From Rostratula benghalensis (Eukaryota > Chordata > Aves > Charadriiformes > Rostratulidae): 64,000 nucleotides of DNA. Shown one piece after another: positions 42,801 to 54,800 of this stretch. The stretch is taken from the NCBI GenBank assembly GCA_013399305.1, contig VXAI01000082.1, positions 2,047,620 through 2,111,619 on the forward strand, read 5' to 3'. Position 1 is the first letter of the stretch; the number at the start of each line of letters is the position of its first letter. The position numbers and the translations under genes were made by a program. The notes beneath the pieces are model-generated. The model saw nothing but the letters and a program-made list of their open reading frames with translations. It was not told the DNA's origin and did no database searches.

Positions 42801-45800
42801 TTTCTTGTAGGGGGCCAGGAATGGAAACTACACTGATGTACAGGAATTCTTTGTCTAGCATTTCTGCCCTATAAATTTCATGCTTTCGTTGTACTCAAGT
42901 AAAAGATTGGTCCTGTTACAGAGAAAGCCGGAGTGGGGGAATGATGATGTATTTAAAAAGAAGGTTTATTTTGGAGAAAAAAATAGAAAGACAAAAAAGG
43001 TTTACTATTTTAAGTTGTTGAATAGAGTTTCTTAATTAAAAAAAAAGAGAAAAGATAAGTACCATTTTATCCTGAGGGTGTGTTTCAATTATCGGCTTAC
43101 ATTTTATTTGCATCAAACAGGATTTATTTTATATGCATCTTCTGTTCTTTGCAATTGTTGTGTATTTTTTGCATCTTTCTTTAAATCAATTTTCTGTGGT
43201 TTTACCTCCTTTAAAAACTCCTTTGGTGGAGATCTTTGCCTACTTGCCCTACCAAGATGTAAGTGGAAACTTCCCACCACTCCTTTCTGTTGTAGCTTCC
43301 GGGTCATTATTTGCCTGAACTGTTGATTCTTTTATTAGATTGACTTTCCAACCACTTTAATAATGTGATTATCACCAACCTCACAGCTTGCTTGAGGCTT
43401 AGTGTTAGTGTGAGATGGATTCAGCTAGCCTGAGGTTTATGCTCCATAAGATCTGTTTGAAGCAAAAATTGCCAACTCTGACTTTTGAATGGCGAACTAT
43501 GAAAAAGAAAATTGTGTGGCATTGGATTAAATGAAAGAATGAATGAAACAAAGGAATTGATCTGTTCACAGACGTGGCTGTTAGTTGTTTCAGTTTAGCT
43601 GTAAAAGGAAGACCTTTCCTAAATGTCACACTGTATGTTCTTGCACAGCACCATTTTCTCACACGTCACTGCATCTGCATGTATTCTTATTAGTTGCTCG
43701 GAGCTGTACGAGTTTCAGTACAAATAATTTTTTAATTTGGTCTTTCTATAAATTATTAAAGTGCTGGGAATGGCTTTTCCAGGAAGGCTGAACTACAGCA
43801 TTGATTTTATGCATGCTGGAGGCAGGCCCTAGATGTTTCGGCCCCAAGTGCACCTGCTGTGGTAGTCTACCAGAACATCATACCACACTCTCATGTATTC
43901 AAAGCAAAGGAATAAATCATGATTTTACAACAGTGCATCAGTTGACTTATTGCTGTTTTGTGACCGGAGGTAGGAAGGATTGCTGTTTAAAGCCGTGTCA
44001 TCGGTTCTCAAGTCACTCAAGCATGAAAGCTTGTCATATGCCTCTGTAATTGTACCTCACCAGTCTTTCCCTAACTAGTCAGCTGGGGCTGTGCGTTTTG
44101 TCTCAAACACCCGGCTGGCCAGTGTCTGACAGGAGCTTTCTCATCATCCTGTCAGTAATATGCTAACTAGAGTGTATCTTCTGCGGCCTACACTGGCAGG
44201 TGGAAAGGATGCTACAGTTTAAAGCAAATGTCTAAATGTTATCTCCATTTTGACCAGTATTTCAGGTAATACAAGTCTCCCGTGTCTGAGCATGGTTACA
44301 AAGTTCTGTTTTGCACTGGCTGGAGGTTTCTTTGGTGATCCCTATAAAAAAAAAGCTATGTGTCAATAAAAGATGCAGATTTTAATTTTTTTTTTTTTGT
44401 GGTGAAGGAAGACTGGATATAAATTTACCTACAAAGATGCATTTGTGGAATCACTTTTGCTGTTGCTTATATGCTTATAAGAGCTTTCTGCAGTTGCCCT
44501 CAGTTGCCACACTGAGTTGGACTGAGCTTGTTACTCTTGTTCAGGTATCACACAATGCATGGTTGCTCAGGCACTGGGAAGACACAAAGGCTCTTCTTGG
44601 AGAACCTGATACCAGCTGCTATAGGAAGCAACACACGCCTTGCTTTAAAACGTGTTGTCTTTGTGAATTGCTTCACTCCTCCTGCATCCAACCCTACATC
44701 TGAGATTCCTGAGCTTATTCTGCAATTCATGTGTCCCAAGGCAGTAATATTGTCAACTGCATCAGAAAGAAACGGTGGTGGTTGTCTGTTTCTCTCTCTT
44801 CACTTAGATCTCTCTGCAGTTTACATGTTGGAGATTCATGGATCTGGTTAAAAAACTACCTAGCAGCACTTTTGACTAGACCAGATCACTGGCATGTAGT
44901 TTTGGAGCGTGGTGCTCATTAGTATGGAGCCTGGAAAGACAGAAAGCTCCTCTTTCATATTTTTATGTTTCTGAGTTCAAAGCTGGCTATGTATGGAGCT
45001 GCTATTTCTCTGGTTCAAACGAGCTGCTGTTTATCTGGTGCAAACTAAGGATCTACGAGTGTGGAACAATTGGCTCTATATGTGCCTTCCATGTTGAAGA
45101 AAATAGTGGCACTGAGAGCTGTCAGAGCTTAGTGATGTCCTCACATTGCCTTATGCCAGAGCAACGCTCCCAGTTGCGATTAAATGCACTGTAGCACCTA
45201 ATTTATTTTAATTGTAAACTGTAGTGTTGTCACAATTTTATCTGAAAATGTAGTATTGAAGTGTATGGCAGATCCATTGTGAAAAATACTGTTCCAATAA
45301 TTTTACAAAAGTATAGATTTAAAATTTAATACATATCTCAAATTGCTCTGATGTAGTACATAGTGGACAGAAAAGTGGTCTGAATTTAGTTCTTGGAAAA
45401 TGGGAAACGGATAGGAATTTATCATTAACTTGCAAGGCAGAACAGATTCCACTGATACTCACTGAGCTCCCAAAAGCATAATTAGATTTAATTTTGGAAT
45501 ATTAGGTCAATTAGACCATTTGGTAGGGGAATAAGTAAGAAGAGCTGGTTAATATATTTTTTTATTTAATATAGTTCAGGTGTAAGCAGTCTAAGATAAA
45601 CTGGGCAGAGGTGTGTGTTGTGGGTGCACTTAAGGGCCCATTGGGACACCTGTAGGGAGTGTACCTCTCGCAAGCAATGAAGCCTTGGGATGTCAACATA
45701 GAATGAAAATGTTGTTAGGATATACAGCCGGACATGGAAAGCTCTCTCAAGTCTTGGTGTTTAGAACAGTTTTCCCATTGCCACAGCATAATATTAGGAG

Positions 45801-48800
45801 AAATAATTGTGAAAGAATTTGTGAAAAGAAATTGAAATGTGTGGTCACTTAATAATTAAAATTTTATTTTAATGAGAGGGGGAAGAAAAAACAATAAAAC
45901 CAGTCAGATTCCTGTTACATGCCATCTATTTGAAAAAACGAAGAACTATATCACTGGGTTTTATTTAAAAAAAATGATCTCAAACCCCAAACAAACAAAC
46001 AACAAAAAGAAAAAACACACTGTAAAAAAAAGCATGTAGACAGAAAGACAGATCTACCAAATAATTTCAAAATTAATTTTTTCACTTATTTGCACTTTCA
46101 GGAAAAAGAATGAATCCAAGATGAAGATAACCTGGGGCAAAAGTTGTTTCTTTTTCCAATTCTTATAATCTTTGGCAATTCAGTAAAACTTGCTGGAACA
46201 AAATGCTGGGTAGAGCTAGTGCTGTGGGCATATAGAATCTATGAGAAGCCCTTAAGTACCGAGTCCTTTGTGGTTGGGCAGTGTGAGAACTGAATGTGAA
46301 AGAGTCTGTATTCTCTTGACCAGAACTGTCTCACCCTCTAAAAAAAAGTACCACTGAAGTCACTGGTGGCCATGTGAGGCATAAGATCTGAAGATGAGTT
46401 ACTGAAGGGTATGTGAGTGTAATACCAGCTCTCTGTTCCAGTGTGCCATTGTGGCAAGATTTCTGCCTTTTCATGGTCACTGCTGCTTTATCACTCTTTT
46501 TTTTTTTTCTCCCAAATTCAGCAATGACGAGATGAATTATAACATAGTCAGTGGTTATCTCTACTCATGCTCAAAGTAAGTTGTCTGTCAGCTATTCACA
46601 AGGAAGCTATTCCCTGCTGCTTCTTAATTAGTGTATAGCAGAACATACCATGGAGTTACTCTGGGGGAGAAAATTTTAATAAAAATTACTTTCCTGGAAA
46701 CTCTTCTATCAGAAGCAAGGAACATTTCCAGAACTCCATTGTTTAATGGGAGGGTAGCTCTTCCTCCATGGTGACAGGTCATAAAACAAAGGAGAAAGCA
46801 AAGGGGGGAGTCAGGAGATAGTCAGGAAAAGGGACAAAAAGATGTATATGTTTGCAGTGTTCTGGGTTTTTTTTGTGAGAGAGGAAAAGATAAAGAAGTT
46901 AGGAAATAATGTTAAAATGAGAATAAATGAATTATCAGGAGTGTATGGAGATTAAATGAAAAAATAGGAAACCGAAATTATTGAAGAGATACTATAAAGA
47001 AGCACAATTAGTTTATTACAAGGCAAACAAATACCAGAAGAGAGACCTGTTAGTTAACCTAATTGTTAAGGTGTTAGGGATAAACGTTGATGACTAACTT
47101 CTAGAAGTTTCATTTTCAGGCTATGAAAAATGCTAAAAATGTTTGTGGGATGAAGAAATTGAGTAACTGAATCAAGTTATGTGGCTTTATGCCACCCACA
47201 CCTGCTTTGTTATACAGATACCTCACCTCTATAAAAGTGCATAGAGGTCCTTAGTATAGATTTAGTATGCCAGTAGTATTCCTTGTTGAACATTCTCCCA
47301 TCTACTACCACTTCAATTTTATTTTCTGCTCAGCTTCCATTATTGGGAAACATGTCACTCCTGGAGCCATAGGCAAGGAACAAACCGTGTCTGCAGTCTT
47401 TTCTTTTCCCTTCCAAACTAATGCACAAGAATGATGCCATAATGCTGCTTTGTGAATCGAGAATTGCAAGAAAAGAATGAAATTGATTGCATATGAAGTG
47501 CTGTCAAATTAATGAATAACACTCTTCTCTTCCATTTCCTTCCCCCAGAAATAATGATAAAAGGAAGTGAATAATACTAAAAAAAAAAACCCAAACCAAA
47601 ACGAAAAAACCCCACCCCAAATCCCCTAAACCCAGAAGACAATAAGTTTTTCGTATTTATGTTTTCTTTTTCACATTTAATTTTCACAATCTAAAAAGTT
47701 AAAATTTTCATCTGTGTACTGGAAATATATTTCACTTCTTTTTCTCCCTTCTGCGAGAGAGCAGAGCTGGGGGTCTCATCTTGCCAACAGGAGAAAAATG
47801 CATTATGGCTCAATTAAGGTCCTTCTTTTTCTTCTTAAAGATTATGGGGATGGCAGATGGGAAACGATTAGCCAGGAGCTAAATTAAAGAAATACTTGGG
47901 AAATGGCTTTGGATACCATGGCTTGAACAGAATATTCTGTTCTCTATTTTTTTTTTTTTTAATAATTTTTCTTCTTTCATCAATGACTTCTGAATTCTGA
48001 CCAATGCCAGTAGAAAGGACTAAGGTTATGATTTATGCTGTTTAGATCTGGGAAGCAATTTATGTTCTGTTGTAAACTGGCAAAAGCAAGGACTCCCCTT
48101 CCATTTTTACTTACCAGCAATCTTCCCACACCCCATGCAAGAAATGAGAGGAAAGGTAGCAGCCATTAAGTGTTTGTTATAGGCTTGGAACTTGATCTCA
48201 TTCCCAATAAAACAGGAGTTATAAATGGATGCCCCTCTAACAAAGCTGGAGTCTTAGGAGTTGTAATAATATAGACAAGAGACTTCCTTTCACCAGTACG
48301 ACTGTTCCCCTTTCAGGAAGCAGATAGTGGTTTCTCAGTAGTTCTTGTGAACTGGGAGTATTAGGATAACAGCAATATGAGTTGGTCCTAGTTCATCATA
48401 GCTACTGGAATTATGGTAATACAGTGACCCATCCCTTACAATGTATTGCTATAGGTATTAATAAGTAGATGAGATAACAAAACAGAATCTGTGGCATTTT
48501 TCAACATATGTGTGGTCAAGGCAGTGGGAGGGAAGCAGCTCTTTGGCCCAGTGGGACTGTGAGGGAGGAGGGAGAGCGCACACCAGTACCCATTTCTGGA
48601 CATGGTGTTGACAGAGATTGACAGTGTTTGAGGGTTTTTCAGGAAATTGTTTTATCACAGTAGTTCTTTACTTGCATACAGTAGATTTTGAAAGGTTTAT
48701 ATGGTATCACAGGTTAATTTTACTTCAGTGTTTTGTTGAACTTCTGTTGCTGCTTCTGGCTTTCTGACAAGATTCTGCTAATCAGTTTTCTTTCTAGTTT

Positions 48801-51800
48801 TTGTGTTGTGGTGTGTTCAAATCTTGCCACCTATGCTGCCTCTCTTTTTACCTTTGATTATAGAAAAATCTTTGAAGAAATTATTTTATATAGACAGAAA
48901 ATAACTGTCAGGTAAGTTTTGTGCAGTATATATATGTGCGGAATAATTATTATAATTACTTTCATGTTAGTTATTGAAATGATGTGAATTATAGGTATCA
49001 AATAAACATAACGTGAGTCTGCAGAAAATCTTTCAGCCAAAGTGGTATGGCTCTAGGCATGTCATAGTGTTTTAGAAAAAAACTAAAATTGGGAAAAAAA
49101 GAAAAGAAAAAGGGGTCAGTCCCATTGAAATTCAAAGTGGAAAGGTTCATTGATAGAAGTGAACATTAGGGTAGCAGGTACAGACAGAGTTACTGCATCC
49201 GTGTGAGGAACAGGGAGGAGCTGCACTCTTCATGTTCCCAGGAGCGGGTAAACCTGCTTTGATCAAATCTTAAACTAAAACTTTTCCTGACTCTTCCTGT
49301 TCAGCAGCACAAGCATTTTGAACAACAGTCTTCCCAAGTGGCTGCTTATTGCCATAAGGTGGAAAGTAACTCATCATGCTCTAGAATTTGTGCATTATTT
49401 CAGTCTTGTAGGGATTTGGTAGTAATCAACTTACTATGACTCAATAATGAATTTTACTAACAAACTTTTTAAGGTGGCTTCCTGCTAACTGGGGAGACAC
49501 TTGTTATCACCAGGCTCATAGTTCCAACATCTTCCTTTTTTTCAGGAGATAAAGGTACAATTATTGTGCCACTATCACTACAAAACTCTGAAGAAAACAC
49601 TACATACTTTTCTTACAGGATGGTGAAAGCATTTATGGTGATGCTGCCTGTAGTGCTTTATCGGAGGAGATCAGAAACAGACTGAAACTGCCAGTTGTAC
49701 TCAGTAATGTTAGTAAATTCATTACTGACAGAATGCAACGGGAGACTTCTTTTCATGTCCAATGCAAATGCTAGGCATTTCAAATTAAATTTTTCTATTT
49801 ATTAGAGGGTTGAACGTTGAAGTTGTTCTTAAAAGTTGTTTTTAACTAGTTCAAGTCAGTTGACTCATGTTATTTATATAATTTAAAACCACATTACTTA
49901 AACCACTTTTAAACCATAATTATTTTTATTTTTTAATGAAAGTTAGTTGAACTAGAAGACATTCTTCGAAATGGAAACAGTCTAAAAAAATGAAAATTGT
50001 TATAAGCAGAAATAGTAAATTTCTATTGGATATCAACAAATGGGTTGCATTCTTGCAGACAAAAACTTTACTTAAAACCAGCCCATCCATTTTATTATGG
50101 ATAAAAATCACAACTCTGGTAAGTCTTTTCTGGTCCTCTGGACTATAGGAGGAAGTATCAACATCATTTGTTGCCTCAAAGCATGTAATAAACTATCAGA
50201 TTTGCAGTAACTGGTTTGTACAGCACTGTTCTTTTTAGCAAACTGGAGACTTGACCAATGATATATTTCTGTGTATACATAATTATATAGCATGTATTAT
50301 TGGACAGGGGCTTTCACCTTACATATGCAAGCTTATGTATAAAGGGGATCACAGTTGATGTAACCTCCAGTTGTTGCTGGCAAAACAGGTTAGGTTATCT
50401 TGAAGATGACTTCAAGATAATTTAGGATAATTACTACCTATCTCGAAAAAGATTTTTCTGATCTATAACTTTTCTCTCACAATTTTTTTTTTAAAATGTG
50501 GGTCTTGATTCCTTTAGGAATAGATGGTAATCAACAAACAGGCTCCATACATACATAGCCTTCCCTAAATAGCATAAAGAATTGTTTTCTGAAAAAGTTT
50601 TCACTATTTGGTCAAGCAACAGATGCTCATTTCTGCACATAGGAGCTGCTTCTCTGCTCTCTGTCTTACTGTCTCCTCCTTCACCGTTCAGCAGGGTGCC
50701 TCCAGGGCTCTGCCTGGTTCCACTCCCAGGCGCAGATGCCATCAGACACCCTTCCAAATCTTGTGTCGTATTTAGAGACCTCTGTGTTCTGATGTAAGCA
50801 GACTCTATCTGGTCCCCAAATACTTTTCTGATCTCTGGAACTGTCTGGTTACTTAAGACATGCAGCATTATTCCAAGATTTGCAGTAGTCCCCGTTCTAT
50901 TTAGAAGAGGGAATCTGTCAGTTAAAGAGGTAAGATATTTAAATAGCTAATGCATTTGAGAAATGCTGTCACTGTTGAAACAGTAAAAAAGGCAAAAAGA
51001 GAACTTGCCAGAAAGTGTGCAATTTATAATATGAAATCCATAATTATCAGTATTTGCTTAAAGGCAGAGTTGGCAGAGTATTAAAATGTCACACAGTTTG
51101 AGGAGCAGCAGAATCCCATAGCTGCTTGTTTTACAGGCTGTATTCAACAGGAAACTATAAAACATATTCATGCCATACTAAAATGTTTGGAAACCTACTG
51201 CAGCAGCAGAAAGGAAAATGTTTAAATAAGATGTTACACTACAATGTCATTAAATAGAAAAGCAAGGAATAGGACAGCAAAACCTGTAAGTAATTAAATC
51301 TTTACCTTTACTGCTAAAATTTGATAGATTTTTTTAAAAATTACAAATATTAAATAGATGTCAGTCTAAGTGCCACACCAAAATACGGATTGTAAAGCCG
51401 AGTGTTAATAAAATTTAGATGTTTTTAAGGAATTATCTCTGTTAAGGTGAAAACTAAAATACAACACAGACATATGCATAAGATAGGAAAATGTTTATTC
51501 ATGCAAATAGTATAGCCATCTTAATTCATAATTTAAGAATGCCTATTAAGAGGAGGAGGATGCAGCTGTATGCATTGGGGGATATCCTGTATAACTATGC
51601 TCAGTTTTCTGTCAGTCTGATTGAATTATATGAAATGCTAATTTTTATATAGGTAGCTGTGCTTTGAAATTTATATACTACAGACATACTAATCAGTAAT
51701 TCCTTATCCATTTTCAGTAAAAGAGGAAAATGGTGTTACTCAGCTTGACTGTGCTGTATGTGCAATATGGAAATGTAACTCATAAATCCCACTGTGTAGA

Positions 51801-54800
51801 AGAGGGATAAGATACTAATTTATTTCTTTCCCCAAATCAATGAATACTTAGTAACAGCACAGTAAGTATTACAATAGCTATTATTATAAGTCTAAAATGA
51901 GAGTAATTGCAGAGGTTTGAAAGAAAGCTAAGAAACGAGATGTTAATCTGAAACAAAGAGTTTAAATACAGAATTATGATATACTTGGCTCTCTGTAGCG
52001 TAGCTGTCAGGCTCGGGCAGTTTGCTGGTCAATAGTGACATTCTGTGTGTCAGTGAACAGAGTCTCCTGATACCTTAACCTGCAGTTCACACATTACTGA
52101 AGCTCCAACTGTCGAACATTCAAGTCCCTTGGTACTACTGCAGCTTCCAGGCTCTCCTGACTGGCTCATGTTTCATTCTTTGGCAATTTGCCCTAATGAT
52201 ATCCCTCAGGAGCTTTCAGATCCTCTTCTTTTCCATATTTAATCATGTTATATTAATCTGAGTGCTGAGCAAACTATGCTGCACAAGTTGTAATTGTTCA
52301 TGATTTCTGCTGCAATAATCTTAGAATTATTTTTCTTTATTATTTTTACTGTAAAAATACATGTACAAAATTGCAGTATAATTTTTATTTACAAGTCTTA
52401 ATGTCCAAGAAAGCCAGGGTGTGAAAGCTTTAACTGCTGATCTGTTCCACAAAGAAGGTGTGTTTTTTCCCCATAAAATCCCTGAAGTTTTAGCACTTGC
52501 TGTATGTACAGGATTTACATTTTATTTTACCAATTAATTTTGTTAGTGTAAAAGTACATGTGTAATAAACAGTGCTATTATCAAGTTAAGCTCAGATAGT
52601 AATTCTGGTGGAATATAAAACATTAAGACAGTCTTGTCTCTTTCCATAAGCTTGGAAACATTATGCCCTCTACATGAGGGATTCCCTTTTTAAAAACTGG
52701 AGGTTTTTTTATTTATTTTATAAGGTTTGTAGTGTTTTATTTGCTGAATATAGGCTACCTCATTTTGAACATAATCTCCTTCTGTTTTCTCATTTTGTTG
52801 TAACTGTGTGGCAGCCTAATAAAATAAATAAATTTGAGTGCCCCCTGATAGTAAAGTGCTATTTATCAATTTTGAATTCTTTTGGTATTGCAGATTATTT
52901 TGCTCACTTGAGGAGTGAACTAAACCATGTTTCTATTCAATTCCATAGTTTTTTCTGGGGGGTGGGTGGGGCCTTTTTGGTGATTGTTTGTTTGCTTGGT
53001 TGATTCAGAAAAACATATTTTGAATGGTAAGCAGATTGTAACACTTCCGTACTTGGTCAAGGATTCCTTCATTTGCTGGTGATGCTAGTGCCAGACTTGC
53101 CAGACTCTGCTTTGGGAAGAGAATTTTGGAAAACTGTAATAAAGTTGCTTTGCTGTCACGGGGAATATTCACTTCAGATTTTTTTAAAGGTAGTTTAGAA
53201 TCAAGTTGGTAACACAAACTAAAAAAATAAAAAAATTAATCCTGCTCTTGAGTTTAAGGCTCTTCTGTGGCCTTGTGCGGGTCCAGGTGAAATCTGGTTG
53301 TTCTGAAGAGCAGAAGTGTGCACCAAAAACTCCTCAGAGTCTTCCCTGCTCAGTGGAGCTGAGTACAGCTGGGGTGTACTTCAGTTCTGTGTGTTAGTGG
53401 CCGTATCCTCGTTTGATAAACGTCAAATAGTACATGTTTATTTTTTTATTGTCAAGGAAATTGCTGAGCAGGGCTAATTTTTCATTGTCTTGTCAGTCTG
53501 ACTTCCTGAAAACGCTGAACTTGTATACGTATATCAGAGTTCTTCATAGATGTGTTTAAGCAATTAAAAGTAATTTAAAAATGCTACAAAAGGTGGTTTG
53601 GGGAGGTTAAGATTCTTACACCTCTATAAGGTGATTTAAAATTTTGTATTTTTTTTTTATTCATATATTTTGTTGCCAATTCTGTGTGTGTATTTTTATT
53701 TTTAGTTAACCGCTTGTGTTCATGCTTCGGCCTCATTGTTATATCCAATGTATTGGCAACACATTTACATCCCAGTGCTTCCTCCACATCTCCTGGACTA
53801 CTGCTGGTAAGATGGCTAACTCATTACCTGAGATTCTTACCTGTCTTGTAATTCTAACTGATATAAACATTAACTACTTATGTGACTAAATATACAGGAT
53901 CCAGTTTATGAAAGCACTTAAAGCGATGTTTAAATGATGAACTTCAGTAGAGATATTTCAGCGTGCCTTTACGTGGTTGAGATACAGTGCTGATTACTAT
54001 CAGTGCAGCATTTAGAATCGTGTTTATAATAACTGTTTCTGTTTTATTGCTAGGGAATGCATTCTGTAGTTCAGATATGGTTGTGTTATGGTTTTCTTTT
54101 ATTTGGCATTTATTTTAACTTTAGGTAAGTGACACTGGTAAAAGCGTTCAAAAAAACTCATCTTTTTTTTTTTTAGAATGGAACATTAGTATGTTCAGTG
54201 TGTGAAACAGTTTTTCCCTTAGGTCTATACAGTGTTTTAATATTTGTATTTTAGATTCAGACAGGTTCAGGATCCTATGCAACACCTTCCAGAAAGAGTT
54301 TAGAAATATCCTTTTGCTACTTCCAAAATTTTGATTGTAAGAATTCTGCTGATGTGCTTCTGCTCACATGACAGACCTCGTGGTTTTGGCACATTTTAAG
54401 TTGAAAAAGAAAGAATTCCTTGAGTAATTTCTGATCCATCAAGGGGTGATGTATCTGCACGCCTGCTTTTTAAGATTTCAGGCTAAGAAGAGATCTGCTT
54501 TTTTTGTATCCCTAGTGGTGCCAGAGGTACCAAGTAAGAGTTTCCATTAAAGCACCTTTCTGTTAAAGAACCTAGAGACTTTGAGTTTAACTCGATGTGT
54601 GGACCTGTGGTGGAAAATTAAGCATTTATATCCAGAGTTGATCAAGAATTGTTGTTGTGTGTAAAAGTTGAGGCCAACTCAGATGCCTACCAACCCGAGT
54701 CTATGTTTCTGTTACTAATGTTTTTCTTCACAGGAATAAATTATGCTTGTATGTTTGCTGGACATTGTTTTGACATTTTTTCCTGGAATCTATAAATATT

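Larger units (their letters stand above)
39775..53705 (+). other. DENND1B intron between exons 6 and 7 (13.9 kb)
   Basis: This is the longest intron in the window. Donor and acceptor are gtaagtac and atttttag. It has three A/C-rich mosaic tracts (41438-41519, 45981-46020, 47579-47633), a T-run at about 46497-46510, and a candidate hidden terminal exon at 49619-49774. GC-richer patches at about 42700-42900 and 43800-44230 could be conserved non-coding DNA, but this cannot be judged from one sequence. No transposable element was recognised. Confidence 0.72.

Noticed and set aside
44528..44851. 107-codon frame containing GCSGTGKT, which fits a Walker A pattern
   Set aside because: The pattern is short, no other ATPase motif follows, two other frames are also open across the same bases, and no splice context fits. 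Chance match.
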